From Cryptomeria japonica (Eukaryota > Streptophyta > Pinopsida > Cupressales > Cupressaceae), in NCBI RefSeq assembly GCF_030272615.1, contig NC_081409.1, forward strand, positions 526,368,975 to 526,432,974: a stretch of DNA of 64,000 nt. The letters are read 5' to 3'. This document shows positions 1 to 12,556 of the stretch, piece by piece. A program made the position numbers and the translations under genes. Every line of letters starts with the position of its first letter. The stretch's first letter is position 1. The notes beneath the pieces were generated by a model. That model was not told where the DNA came from. It saw nothing but the letters and a program-made list of their open reading frames with translations, and made no database searches.

Positions 1-3000
1 TAGGTGCTTTTTCCCAAATTCCAAAGGGAGTTGTTTTCACAGAAGATCCCCGAATATATATTCATTGCAACATAGAGGAATTAGGAGATGAAGAAATTAA
101 AATCATGTATAAGACTATTATATGTGACAATTTCGGCAATGTAAAACCTGAACATAAAATTGTTGAAACCCTAGGATTCACTGAAATCCTCTGTATTCCT
201 GAATTTCCCAAGGATGTGATTAGGATAGTCTTAAGCAGGGTACATGGTGAATTTTTTTGGTTAGATGCAATTCACAAAAATACCAAGGAAGCTGTGAAAG
301 CTGTCATAGGGTTACCTTCCACCGATAACAAACCAGACAAAACCAAGAAGGTCTCCAATGACCTAGTAATGAACTTAACTGGTGCAACATCAGACAAAAG
401 GTCTCTGAGAGTTAATGATGTGACTGATATTAATGGGAGATTTGTTAGCATGATTTTAGGGTACAAAGCAACATGCAAACAGACTTAACTCAGTTTCAAG
501 TTTATGCATTAAAAGTGCTTATGATATGGTTAAAGACAATGTGAAAATTGATGTATGTGAATGGTTAAAAGATGAGTTGATTGATAACTTAGGCAAAATC
601 AAGAAGGATAAGAAAGGAACTTTTAGATTTGGAAATCTACTTGTATGCTTGCTGCTACACATAACTAAACAGGTTCCCGATATTGGCCATAAGAATCTTG
701 GATTTGATATACCGATAGGAAAACAGTTAACAGACCTATTCAATAACATGGGTGAGAACAAAGAAAAGAACATTCATGATTATTTTCAAGCACTAAAGGT
801 TAGGATGAACAAAAGAATCAGACTATCAAAGAAAATTGTCAACAAATACAAAGATGATATATGTTTTATAATCAAAAAGGATGAGATCTGGATGGAAGCA
901 GTCATCCCAAGAACAATCTGGGTAACAGAGATGGGTTATGAGACTGATGATCATATAATTGAGACTTATGCTAAAGCACTTCTTGAAGCTCCAAATGAAC
1001 CAAAAGAAGAAGTATTTGGTAGTGCTGAGACCATAGAAAAACAAATTCAATCTAAGAAAAGAGTGAAAAAGGTTGAAGCAGTAGTGAGAAGAGGTTCTAG
1101 ACAAGCTAAGGCTATTAAAGAAGATGTATTGAAACAAACCGATATCACTGAGTATGAGTTAGGAACTCTACAGCCTGAGACTCACCTATCACCGGTAGCT
1201 ACTTCTTTGGAGAGTGACATGCCTGTAGCTTTCAAAAGAGTTGTAAGGAAAAGATATACTTCACCGACATCTACACCTTTGCCTAGAAGGACTAGACAGA
1301 AACAATAGGCAGTAAGGTCACCAGTTAGAAAGACAACACCAAAGAAAAAGTTGACACCAAAGAAGAAGAAGACTAAACAAAACTTGGCCCCTCTTGACAA
1401 ATTGCTATATGAAATCAAAGAGGAAGGGAAACTAAAAAACATAGGAAAGGTCTATGATACATTGTCAGCAGATGACAAAGAACAAGTTGAAAATAGTGTT
1501 ATTTTACACATGGACATCTATAAGAAGTTCTTAATGGAAGTAATAGATGATCTACCAGATGAATTGTTCAAAAGATTGGAAGCAAGAAGACAAGCTGTTG
1601 TAGAGCTTGATAAGAAAATCAAAATTGAAAAGTTACTTGTTGTTTATCCAGTAAACTCACCTAAGGAGATAGATGACTTAATTGTTGAAGCCAACCAGTC
1701 AGTATTCTCTACTGCACACCGACATATTGCATTAATGGTTGGAAGAGTGAATGAAGTAACAGAGGAAATAGAAAATGCATGGGACATATTTCTTGTTGAG
1801 AAAGAAAAATAGGAAGAATACAGGAACCCCAAACCAATAAAGGTATATCAGAAGGAGAGAGACAAGGGTAAAGGAAAGGTTGGTGGACCTTCGAGCATCA
1901 AAGTTAAAGATAACTTATCTCCACCACCTCAAATTACATCACCGGTAAAAACTACTGAAGATCAACCAGCAGATGAGAGTATGGACATAGAGGATATAAA
2001 TTCTAATCTTGAAGTCTTATATATAGTAGATGTTGATACACAAAAGATCAACATTGTGGTAGATAAAGATACAACTAGTAAGACTGACATGGCTAGTGAG
2101 CCATCAATAACTGAGCAAACTGATCAAACACAAGAGAAACTGGCAGATGATAACACAGTAGAATACACAGAAAAACAAGAAGAGCAAAAGGCTCTGGAAC
2201 AGGAACAAGTACAGGAATAGAGTCATGAGGAAACAGTACAACCGGCAATAGGAGAAGATCAAAAACCATTGCTTAAAGAAATGGAAACACAGACTGACCT
2301 ACCAGAGGTCACTACAAGCTTGGTTACTTCCTCCACTGGTAGAATTTAGAATGTTGGTTCCTCCTCAGTAGGGCACAAATCAACAAATGTAACTGAATTA
2401 CTTTTGGACTCCATCAAAAGGATAGCAAATTGTAGTTCATAGGCTTATAAAGCTATAGATGATACAATCCCAATTTTGAAGGTAATAGCTCCTAACTGTA
2501 ACATAGACAATAAAGATTCTTTAAGACAACTTGATACTTTGTGTAAATACATCACTAAGAACATAGTGACTATTGAGCAAATAAAGGAAGAAACTTTGAA
2601 GAATAAGGTAGAAATTGAAAAGCAAAAATTCTTTGAAGATCAGATAAAGAAGTGTACTAGAGAATTTGACACACTTCTACTGGAACTATGTAACTTATTA
2701 AAGGAATTTAAAACTTTGTATAAAGATACTTGCAAGACAAACTTTTTGACAGTAGACATAGATAAGAAGATGAGCAAGGTACACGATGAAATCAATAAAC
2801 TTGCAGACAATTTTGTTAACTCACCTGATACATTATCAGTTTTTGAGCAAAGGATAACAAGTTTTGAGGAAGAGTTACTTAAGTTAGAAAGAGAAAAGGA
2901 GAGAACAACAAATAAGGCAAATAATTTGAGACTAAGACTGAGTCCAAGATTGGACTATCTAGCATCACTATGGAAGGAAATATCTGAGGCACTAGTACAG

Positions 3001-3153
3001 GGATAGAGAACACTGACAGAGCATATGCAGCACCTCACCGGTACAGTTCAAAGAATAGGGATAGCAATAAAGGATAGCAAGAAGTTTATGGATAGTATAA
3101 ACTTGATTTTGGGAGATCTTTTTCAAATTGTAACCACCCAGTTACAAAGTTGA
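1..3153 (+). pseudogene. Decayed large accessory ORF of element A (copy 1)
   Basis: This is a broken copy of the ORF at 43075-46251, aligning along its whole length. The visible reading begins near residue 38 of that ORF. A frame change near 470-485 joins the fragment at 105-488 to the fragment starting at 526. After that a single frame runs to a TGA at 3151-3153, interrupted by TAG codons at 1306, 1810 and 2218, further TAGs near 2347 and 2440, and one at 3004. Several lie where the other copy has a Gln codon. The basic Pro-Lys-rich linker, acidic linker and C-terminal coiled-coil stretch are still recognisable. The function is unknown and it cannot make a full protein. Confidence 0.8.
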
Positions 3154-3194
3154 GACTACAACTCTACTGACATCTTGACAACCTTTGTCATTGA

Positions 3195-3364
3195 TGCCAA
3201 AGGGGGAGTAGTAGTATGAAAAAATAACCGGCAAAAGACTTATCTGCTTAGGGGGAGTTCTTATATTTTTGGTAACATATTTTTGGAAACATTTTTGGAT
3301 TACAGTTTTTGATACACTTTTGAATTTTCTCATGAGTGTTGCCATCAATGCCAAAGGGGGAGAT
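3195..3364 (+). promoter_or_regulatory. Repeated polypurine tracts of element A copy 1
   Basis: Three G-rich purine tracts lie between the ORF stop and the 3' LTR: TGCCAAAGGGGGAG at 3195-3208, TTAGGGGGAG near 3248-3257 and TGCCAAAGGGGGAGA at 3349-3363. The last abuts the LTR and is the expected plus-strand priming site. The same three-tract arrangement occurs in copy 2, so it is a family feature. Confidence 0.75.
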
Positions 3365-4170
3365 TGTTGGCATATGCACACTCCAATGAGACATTGTAGG
3401 TGATTGAAGGTTTTGTCATTGATGGAAACCTTACAATCCTATGGCACCGGCAAGGCATTACACCGGCACTAGCAAGATCAGACTCTACACCGACACTCAG
3501 ACCACTGGCACCGGCAGAGAAAGGAAGCATACCGACATAGAGGCCGACAGGATTTTTGTTATATTGTATTTTATTTATTATTGTAAAATCTTTGTAATCT
3601 GACTTGGCATCATTGTAAAATGACTCTTATATAAGAGAGATCATTGTAGAACATTTTTTAATTAAGGAAGTAAAGTAGAAGATCATATTTAGGTGAAATA
3701 AGGCAGACCTATTATGCAAATTATAGGTTAAGGGTTTATGTAAGAAGCACAGCAACAACCGGTACTAGATCTATCATTATAGATGCTATTTTGAAGCAGT
3801 ACAAGATACTGGATTTGTATAATCCATTATTTTAAGTCAATGAGACTTCCCATTGAGCAGTGAGCTCTAGGAAGTTGGCCTTCCTGCATGTGCAGGCCCC
3901 TCTTGTAGCAGTAATATTCTCTTATTGGCCAGTAAGTGAATATTGTGGGTCACAAATCCCACCGAGGTTTTTCCCACACTGGGTTTCCTCATTAAAACAT
4001 TGTGTTATGGTGTGTTTCTTATGTTGTTGCTTTCATTTATGTTTATTGCATTATTTCTTGCATACCGATACACTGTTATAATATGCTCTACATGTTTTAA
4101 GTTAAGAAATTTTAATTACTGGTTAGATACTGATTCACCCCCCCTCTCAGTACCTGTGGGAATCCTAACA
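3365..4170 (+). repeat. 3' LTR of element A copy 1
   Basis: This 806-bp LTR begins TGTTGGCATATG and ends AATCCTAACA. It aligns with both LTRs of copy 2 but carries only one unit of the tandem repeat that is present four times there. A TATA-like TTATATAAGA lies near 3628. The C-rich motif GATTCACCCCCCCTCTCAG lies about 20-40 bp from the 3' end, as in the other Copia-type LTRs of this window. Confidence 0.85.
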
Positions 4171-5175
4171 CACATTATCTACCAGAATTACTTCTAAAGA
4201 TTACTTGTATTGCAACTGATGTTGAAATCTTAGTTTATGGTGGTGTGAAACCGGTACATGTATACAACCGGTATATGCAAGAATGACTTGACACCAACTT
4301 GAAGATCCAACAGAGATTTTCAAAGAAGCAATGGAGGACAATCGGTTTACATGTTGACAAAGGTTAACTCTAACCGATATTGGTGTTCCAACCTCTATTC
4401 ATTGATTGTGTGATGAGTTATCCTAACCAACAAATTTTGGCGGTAATTTGTGATGAGTTATGTTTGATTGTCTAGATACACTGCACCTAGGAAATTGTGA
4501 TATAATTCCTAAGGCCAACATGAAATCTAAATATCTATATAATGACATTATGATGAATTATTTTTGAGACATGATATGAGATGATTTGATGCGAAGATAG
4601 AAGTGTTAAGTTGCAGAATATGTTGGTAATGCAGTTTTGAGTGCATAGAAGACGATCTATTCAAGAAAGTTGTGCTACTTCTAGATCACATGACCTATTG
4701 TTTTCTAATCACTACAACAGTCAAATCCCCTAACCGGGTAAGATCTAACAAGATTTATTGTACAAATCCTCTAGCTAGGTGATCCATTAGTTTGGATTTA
4801 GAAATCCTCTACGAGGTTACTCTTAATATGGTACTACCTTTAACAGGGTATAGCTCCTAATAGAGCTTTGGGATCTTTAATAGGATTCGCTCCTAGCAGA
4901 TCACTTTTGTAGACCTTAACTGGTTAGTTACCTATTACTACAAATAGTTAACTTGTGAGTTCCATCTCATCGTGATTTTTCCCATTTGGGTTTTCCACAT
5001 ATAAACACATGTTATGATGGATGTTTTACTTATTGTTGATGCTTTAATATCATTTTGGATTGCATGCATAGTGTTGAGTAAACTTGTTAAGTATATCTAT
5101 CGGCCAGTGTTTAAAGTAGTATTGTTTTTGGTGTCACTAATTCACCCCCCCTCTCAATGCTTTATAAGTCTATCA
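4171..5175 (+). repeat. LTR of family B, plus orientation, 5' end displaced by element A
   Basis: This is collinear with the reverse complement of the split LTR at 7048-7639 plus 25335-25859. It starts abruptly at the element A insertion and ends with TCTATCA after the C-rich motif at about 5146-5163. No PBS-like sequence follows, so this was probably a solo LTR. Its other TSD would lie left of the window. It contains blocks of repeated 'gttaag..gat' character typical of Copia U3-R sequence. Confidence 0.75.
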
Positions 5176-6686
5176 AACCTATCAACGAACCACATGGGGA
5201 GTTTACCTTTAATTTCCAAGCGATAAATATAATAATTGATTAGTGGGTTAGGTAATTAGGATTTAGTTAATCAAGATAATATAATTTGGTTTTGGTACCC
5301 CACCTCATAGCCCTTAAGTGGAGACTCGAGATGAGCTTGGGAAGACCATGGAGATGGTAAACCGAACTCCCTTGATTGGATCCAAGGTTGCTCAAGACAG
5401 TTCCATGTGTCTATCAGGGTGCGGCTTGGCCCCTTCTATTTTGAGGATAGCATGTGATGACACTCTTTCCCTTACATGATTCCATGATCCTTATGCCTTG
5501 ATTGTTGGTATGCCTCTGGGAGTTTATTGCATTTTGATTTAGCCTTGTGATGTGAGTTGGAGTGTTAATTATGTGGATGTCTTTCTATGATTGTGATTTT
5601 CTTAGCCTTTGGTTGCTAGGTGTCAGCCTAGGTCTAGAGTGTTAGTTGAAACCTTGTGTCATCTTTTAGCATGGGGGATGGTTCCTTATTTGTTCCACAT
5701 TTTTGGGTGGTCTGATGCCTTCTTCCATTGGGATATTCTTCATTGGTTACTAGCATGTGTGGATGTGGATTTGTATCTCTTATTCATATGGATGGATTCT
5801 TGGAGCTTATTTTATGTATTTGAGATTATAATTAAGTATTTCGCATCATGAGGAGGATGTAAATTGTAAGAGAAGCTTTGTATCTTGTGTCTTGAGATCA
5901 TATGTAATAGGTCTTGTAGTGGGTTGAGATCATGTTGTATTGTAATGGATTAAGTTATTGTAATCATTATGGCAACCCTTATAGTAATTGGATATTCTTG
6001 TACATAATAGTAATTGGAAATCTTAATGGAAGGATTATTACTCCTATAATTATCTCATGGGATGCTAAATGTTATGTATGAATTAGAGGGAATGTTACTA
6101 GTGGAAGGAATATAATTCTTCATAAATTATTATCTCTTGGAATTGAATATGTATGAGTATCTTGTAAGTATGTATGATTATCCTTAAAGGAAATTAATTA
6201 TATTTGCATTAGGTGATGTTGTATGTACAAAGATGATATTATCATGTTACATGGTTTAAGAGGGAATTAGAAACATTTGGTTTGGTGTCTTAAAATGAAT
6301 TAAATAATTAATGGGGATAGGTAGGATTTGCATTTGATAGTTCATATTTCTCATGTTAGGAAGGAAGTAATTGGTTAGGAACTTAAAGTAATCGATGGAA
6401 TGGTATCATGGTTATGGATGTACTTATGAGTTATTGTAAGTTAAGCAATGGTGTTAAGATACCCTAGGGATGGATAGTTGTTGCATTTTTATTCCACTTG
6501 TGTATTATGTTGTTAAGATTATGAATATGTTCAGGATGTTTATGCATTCATGTAATGTTATGAATAATTCATATGAGTATTTGTAGTGTAATATGTTGCA
6601 TTAGTAGATGTTTTAGAAAAAAAATTTTATCTCTATTTGTTAGTTAGATTGGTTATTTTATCTAGGGTATTTTGGTGGATATTACA
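5176..6686 (+). repeat. 3' part of the 5' LTR of the base LARD
   Basis: This AT-rich stretch has no convincing gene. It ends in GGATATTACA and is followed directly by a PBS-like sequence. A block at 5330-5480 resembles 13330-13480 of the family C giant LTR (a run around 'ggtaa', 'ggcttggcccc'/'ggggccgggg' and 'gatgacact'), so the two LTR families are related. Short reading frames here (for example 5609-5851) have no recognisable protein content. The LTR begins left of the family-B insertion, outside the window. Confidence 0.6.
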
Positions 6687-6688
6687 TT

Positions 6689-6700
6689 TGGTATGAGAGC
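6689..6700 (+). other. Primer-binding site of the base LARD
   Basis: TGGTATGAGAGC follows the LTR end TACA. It differs by one base from TGGTATCAGAGC, the usual plant sequence complementary to the initiator Met tRNA 3' end. Confidence 0.6.
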
Positions 6701-7047
6701 CCGTGTTGCAAACACTAGGATCTTTGGTTAAGGTTGTTTCTCTTAGTCTTGCATGTGCATTATGATGTTCCCTATAACATGAGTTGTTCTTTAATATTTG
6801 TGTCTTAAAAGGACATTGGGACCTTGAAGATTTTAGATATCTATGCTTAATGTTCTCTCCCTAAGCCCTTTGAATTCATAATTATGTGCAATTTATGTAA
6901 TCATTTCTTATGCATGCCTCCTAGATGCGAGCGATGTATATATAATTTTATGCGGTCTTGTTTGTTTGTAATTTCTAGTGATTACCTATATGATAAAGGT
7001 TGTTTTCATTATATAAATAATTATGCTATATAATGAGAAGAAAATTG
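6701..7047 (+). other. Internal region of the base LARD, first piece
   Basis: Non-coding AT-rich DNA. I see no ORF or known domain. It ends with the AATTG target duplication (7043-7047) of the family-B solo LTR, and the sequence resumes at 25865. Confidence 0.6.
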
Positions 7048-7639
7048 TGATAAACTTATAAAGCACTGAGAGGGGGGGTGAATAAGTGACACCAAAAATA
7101 ATACTACTTTAAACACTGACCGGTAGATATACTTAAAAAGTTTACTAAACACTATACATGCAATCCAAAATGATATTAAAGCATCCACAATAAGTAAAAC
7201 ATCCACCATAACATCTATTTATATGTGGAAAACTCAAATGAGAAAAACCACAGTGAGATGGGACTCACAAGTTAACTATCTACAGTAATAGGTGACTGAC
7301 CGGTTAAGGTCTACAAAAGTGCTCTGCTAGGAGTGAATCCTGTTAAAGATCCCAAAGCTATGTTAGGAGCTATACCCTGTTAAAGGTAGTACCCTATTAG
7401 GAGTAACCTCGATAGAGGATTTCTGAATCCAAATGAATGGATCACCTTTTTAAAGGATTTGTACAATGAAGCTTGTTAGAGCTTACCCGATTACGGGATT
7501 TGACTAGTGTAGTGATTAGAAAACAATAGGTGGTGTGATCTAGAAGTAGCATAACTTGCTTGAATAGATCCTCTTCTGCGCACTCACAACTACATCACCA
7601 ACATATTCTACAATTCCTTCAACAAATTAACAATTCTTT
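7048..7639 (-). repeat. Solo LTR B (minus), right half in its own sense
   Basis: This reads as the reverse complement of about 4620-5175. Its start TGATAAACT mirrors the TCTATCA end of the plus copy. It is flanked by AATTG at 7043-7047 and 25860-25864, an exact TSD, so the complete 1117-bp solo LTR is 7048-7639 plus 25335-25859. It was split by the 17.7-kb LARD. Confidence 0.85.
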
Positions 7640-9783
7640 TGTAAGGCCTTCCCCAAACCCAGCTTTGATTAACTTAGTTGACCATGTTTGACCCTATTAA
7701 TAAATGCTTTATAATTCAATAGAATGGACTGTGTTAGATAGATAGATTGGTGAGAAAATAAATTGAACCAAGTTATAGAGTTATTGCACCTTGTGGTGTA
7801 CATTTTGATGTGTTATGAAATTGAAATCCTAAAAGATCCATTGATTGGATAATCTTGATTTAACGTATGTCAGCGATGTCTGGATGTAGAACTTATATGA
7901 TTCCATGATTGCATAACATTGATGGATGTTGATGCTTTATTTATATTCTTGATGATATAGAACCCTACACGATTTTTGAATAGGAAGAATTTACGATGAT
8001 ATATGTCATTATTGGATTTGTAGGACTTTACTAATGATGATAGAAATAGGATGTATGTTTTATGTGTGGATCAAAACTATGAGAATTAGGATAATTGCTT
8101 ATGTGAAATTACTTGGATATAAGATGTATTAAATTGTTCAAATGCAAATTGTATGCAAGTGTTTGATGTGTATTATTATTCTTGTGCCTTATATTATATG
8201 AGGTTATTTGAAGTTACTAATGTGTAATTGAGATGCGCAGGAAGTTATCCATGTGACCATGGAAATATTATGGAGAACCAAACCTAGGCTTATGTATGTT
8301 CGTATAACTAGGGTTTGTCTATTTGGAGAGACAACACCCCGTTTGTGTCGTATTTTATTCATAATAGTAAATGATGCATGTGTGTTAAGTGTTATTCAAT
8401 TGATTTATGTAAATCCCACAAGAGACACGATTTTATGTTTAATTTTGTAAAAGTATTTTCTGTGTCACTTGACACATGTGTGGATTTATGTTTAAATTTT
8501 TAAATTTGTCTCTTGGTGGGAATTGTTTAACTATAGCTTTTTCAATTAATGTAATGAGATTCCATAAATGCCTTGGGTAAAGAATCTTCGGGTTGGTCAA
8601 CATAGGTTTGACCCGAAAATAAACTTCAGAGGGGTTAAAAAAGGGTTAAATGGACACCTAGGGGTAGTTTAATAGGGTTTCCTAAAGCCCATAAAGTATA
8701 CCTAAGGGTTAGGGGTAATTTTAGGCAAGTTTCTACTCCCATGTGACCTTGTAGACACCTTAAAAAGTGACTTTTCTAAGTTGTGCGAAAATTGAATTAG
8801 AAGACTTGAACTAAGTTGAAAACCTTCCTTTTCGAATGAGAGTTCCTTTTTCCATTTTACCTTACCTTCCTTTTTAGTTTTTAGAAACTTGTGAGAACTC
8901 TCACAATGGGCTTCTTAAGCAAGAATTAGAAAATTAGTGGGTAATCACCCACTCTCCATTTTTGGAGACGAGAATTTTGAAAAGAAAAAGATAGAATTTG
9001 GGTTGAGAATCTTGGCTAAGAGTAGAAGGAGAAGAACTGTGGAATTGGGCTGCTCATCCTCAACAAAACTAGCATACCTTTGGGCAGTTTAAGTTTGGTT
9101 GTATTTTTCTTATAATGATTTCTTATTGCATGTGTTTGAAAGAAATGTTTGTGTAAAAGACTAGGTTTTCGTACATGTATTTCTTGGAAATTTATTTGGT
9201 GTTTTGTGTTTCTACATTGTATGTGTTTTGGGAGTAATCAAGACCTCCTACTCTTGGGAGAGAGGAGGATCTTGTGGGTGGTAGAAGTGACAGCCCTCAA
9301 GCGAGAGGCTCTCGTTATGAGAGTGATCACAAGGGATTTTATGTGACCCTTGCTGCATGGCTTGTTTATGCATTGGGGGTCATAAGGAGGGAAATAAGGC
9401 ATGAATGCATTGGGGGCCATAAGGAATGTGGGGTTGTTACACTTGATGTAATTGGTTTGCCATGAGGTGGCTATATGTTTTGGTTTTCCATGAGGTGGTA
9501 ACATGTTTTTCCATACTTGCAATTCTCCTCAGGGTACTTGGTTCACTACCACCCTTGAAAAGGACATCACAATGTGTGGTGTTGTGTAGCCTGGGTTGGG
9601 ATGTGTTTTAGTTTGTGTGTATTCTATCTTTTGTGTTTGTATGTTTGTTACCTATCTAGGGCTTGGTTCTCTGAGCTCAGGGGTGGCTACCAGTTAGCCT
9701 AGGCTGGGAGGTGAGCACTCCATGGTCATAGTTTTGATTTATTTGCAGAATGTTAGAAGAAATATCAGGGCATGCAGTTATGG
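7640..9783 (+). repeat. 5' LTR of the LARD, first part
   Basis: This matches 21090-23235 nearly base for base over about 2.1 kb, including parallel small ORFs at 9149-9346 and 22603-22800 that are just LTR sequence. It ends with TATGG, the target duplicated by the inserted solo LTR C. The 3' LTR shows TATGG once at the equivalent place, giving a clean empty-site comparison. Confidence 0.9.
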
Positions 9784-10926
9784 TGTAGTACCCTTACTCG
9801 TTTGAACTGATATTTTGTTCTTGTTATTCTCAGTGGATACATTATCATTTGTTATTTAGAATTATATAACATTGTTCCATGTTTTATCTGATTACGAGAC
9901 ATATGATTTATTTGTAGTATTTATGTACTTACGTTTTATGACATTATATGGTTCATTGCTATGTACTAACGCTTTACTTCATCTATGCACTGTGTGTTGT
10001 GTATCTGTGAGTGTATGGGATGCATTGGGATGATTTTCCTTCACTCATCTCGGTGAGACAGGGAACGTCGCGAATCTCCTTCATCGGTGTGTATGTTGAA
10101 ATTTCTATATATGTATATATGCATGTGTGGTCGGTGATGCAGGATGTTGCAGGTACAAGTACCGGGTAGGTACGGGGTATCATCTCCACCTGGCTACACA
10201 GGTCTGAGCGTGCCTTATATTTTCCGATGGAAGTGAAGGAGATAGTAGTTGACCCTATTTTTAGTCAGTTACACTCGGGTGAGTGCCTTCAGTTAGTCGT
10301 TCTGTCAATTGGTTTGGTCTTCATATTTTATTGTTTGATCTTTATAAAAGTCGTATGATGCTTGCTCAGTTTGCGTGTCCAGTGTTCCCAATTTTTGTAT
10401 GTCATTGGTAATTGTTACGTTTATTACGTCTATAAGAGTAAAGAGTAGTTTTGGTAATTGGAGGAAAAAGAATCAAGTGATCTAGTGACTTAATATTGTT
10501 TGTAAAGGACGAGTTAATATCTTGGTATGAGTTGATATGAATTTTATCAACTTGTTAGCTCGATAGTTGCAATTCAATCGTTCGAATATATGTAAGGACA
10601 TAATATACTCGGAAGGCAATAGTCACTTATAAGTAGTTATTGGAGTTAAGATAAGGTGATCGTATTATCCGTAGTTGATATCGCCCATTGGGTTATTATG
10701 TTTTTGGATTATGCATGTATAAGTTAGAATTATAGATATGTTATATTTAATAAGCTTTTCGAACGAGTTATATATATATATATATATAATTCGATTGTTC
10801 GAATATAAATCTATATGAAAAAAAATGGGTTATTAGTTATAAGCATTTGAAAACAAGTATATATTTATATATTTAAACGTAAAATTGCTAGGAGGTGGCG
10901 GGGGTTATAGTTTGTAGTAGGTAAGC

Positions 10927-10990
10927 GGTGGTCGATGGTAATATCGACCACCCCCCTTAATATAGGGAGGAGTCGGTATTACCACCGACT
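10927..10990. repeat. Hairpin cluster in LTR C
   Basis: There is a perfect 10-bp inverted repeat, GGTGGTCGAT (10927-10936) with ATCGACCACC (10943-10952) and a 6-base loop. A second follows with 7-bp arms, AGTCGGT (10971-10977) and ACCGACT (10984-10990). Both lie in a locally GC-rich segment about 600 bp upstream of the LTR TATA box. Confidence 0.8.
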
Positions 10991-11596
10991 ACCCTCCTCC
11001 TTCATAAACCACGCACTCCCTCTTCCTCCATTATCATTGCAGTCAGCGAGCAATAAGAGGTATCCTCCATTAAAACATTGCAGTCAACAATGACACCTCT
11101 CACCCCTCTCGCTGTTCAAAGCGATAATCAACCATGGTGTAATGGCAGGGAGACCGGTTTATTTAGTCAACCCTCCTGCCTTTCGATAAAGCATGCTCCA
11201 CATAGCAAGTAGAAAACGAGGGCTATTCCACGTAAGAACCACTTCTCCACGTCCACGAGCTGTAGTTCATGGCATCTAACTGCAGATTGGCCGATTGAGG
11301 AGGGGAATAGACTGGCACGTAAGGTGAAGACTGAAACATAAACCTTAGTTGACTCAAGACCTGGCAGATTAAACACACAATTCGCTATTTGCAAACACAT
11401 AAGTGTTTGAAGTAATGAACCGATCTCTCCACCCAGCCGATAATTGTTATAACCACAATCAAGGAGCACAAAAGACTATAGTTAACTGGAGATGGACTCC
11501 TTACGTGGAGGAACAAGAAGAGTGGGAGGTAAAAGAGTTTTAGTTAATAACTATTACTAAGCCCTAGATTTAGGAGAAGCGATGGATGATTTTTAG

Positions 11597-11605
11597 TATA
11601 AATAG
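11597..11605 (+). promoter_or_regulatory. TATA box of giant LTR C
   Basis: TATAAATAG is followed by a GGGGTGGGAG purine-rich stretch, a typical plant LTR core promoter. It would start a transcript near 11630 and leave a very long R-U5 region of about 2.5 kb. Confidence 0.5.
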
Positions 11606-12175
11606 GGGTGGGAGTAGAGAGGAAAGGGAGAGAAGTCATTTTTGGCATCCAAGGAAGGACGGTGGATTGTAGAAAGAAGAATAGAGTTAGAGAGGATAGT
11701 GTTTTTATAGTATCAAGAGAGTTGTTTAGAGAGGATAGTGTTTTGATAGTATCAAGGGAGTTGTTTGTTTGTTTTTGATAGAGTTGGTGAAAAGGATCGT
11801 AAGCAAGGCGCATTTATCGGCGAGAGGGTGTTAAGGTCTTGCATATTGATCAACACTTAAAATAGGTCAGGAATTTCTTAGTTTACGATCATTAATATTT
11901 ACAATCTCTGTTGTATGTCATGTTTATTGTCTTGCTTATTAAATATTTATGGTTATGTTTTATTTATCGTTAGGGATTGTTAAATAAAATCATATAATAG
12001 AAGTTGTGATTACGTTATGACTATAGAAGTGGAATAGTGTTTAAGTTCAAATTGCACACTTGTTAATATATGGAAGAAATGTATGGTTGCGTTCAAAACC
12101 TAGTTATTAAGATTTATTAGATGTAGCTCTAGGAGAGTCTGGGAAGTAAGAGTTTACTATTGATACGTTACAGAG

Positions 12176-12556
12176 ATGGTACAAGTCAAACAGTCAGCTC
12201 GCAAATCCGTAGCAGGTTATGCTCACTACTTAAAAGTCAAGAAAGATTCTTTGACACCTGTCAAGGCTGTTGTGGAGGACAACCTAGCTCTTGAAGAGAG
12301 CAAAGAGATAGAAAAAGGTTCTACTCAGAGTCCAACTAAAGAAGTTATTGTTGGAAAAGGGAAAGAACCCAAGCTAGAGTGCTCGCCAGAAAAGTTGATA
12401 GTTATAAGTTCTGACTCGTCGGAGGGGTATACCCCCTTAAGTGATAATGAGTCTGTGGGGTACTTTCCCCTGAGTGAAAGCAAATCTGAAGGATATACTC
12501 CTTTAGATCATGTAGAGTCTGATGAGTGCACTTCTCCGTATTTTCCGGAAGAATGA
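12176..12556 (+). CDS. Unknown 126-codon ORF inside giant LTR C
   Basis: I do not recognise this ORF. It starts at an ATG about 570 nt after the LTR TATA box and has no internal stop. The N-terminal third is basic (lysine-rich), the middle has PTKE and SPEK segments, and the C-terminal third carries three imperfect copies of a short acidic repeat: SEGYTPL, SVGYFPL and SEGYTPL, each followed by a Ser/Asp/Glu-rich spacer. It ends in PYFPEE. It may be a chance or decayed LTR ORF, but the repeat architecture and low-complexity acidic tail are protein-like. I could not recognise an equivalent in the reverse copy of LTR C. Confidence 0.35.
   Translation: MVQVKQSARKSVAGYAHYLKVKKDSLTPVKAVVEDNLALEESKEIEKGSTQSPTKEVIVGKGKEPKLECSPEKLIVISSDSSEGYTPLSDNESVGYFPLSESKSEGYTPLDHVESDECTSPYFPEE

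Larger units (their letters stand above)
1..4170 (+). mobile_element. Element A copy 1, 3' part of a non-autonomous LTR retrotransposon
   Basis: This is the right-hand part of an element collinear with the complete copy at 40544-47455. It holds the end of the unknown large ORF, three PPT-like tracts and the 3' LTR. The 5' LTR, gag and start of the large ORF lie left of the window. The LTR ends in CCTAACA and is followed by CACAT (4171-4175). The uninterrupted family-B LTR on the minus strand (about 25765-25790) shows CACAT once at this point, which supports insertion into an LTR B with a 5-bp duplication. No pol sequence is present in the visible part. Confidence 0.85.

Noticed and set aside
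9149-9346. Matching small ORFs at 9149-9346 and 22603-22800.
   Set aside because: They are the same stretch of the two LARD LTRs. Similarity reflects LTR identity at insertion, not protein conservation.
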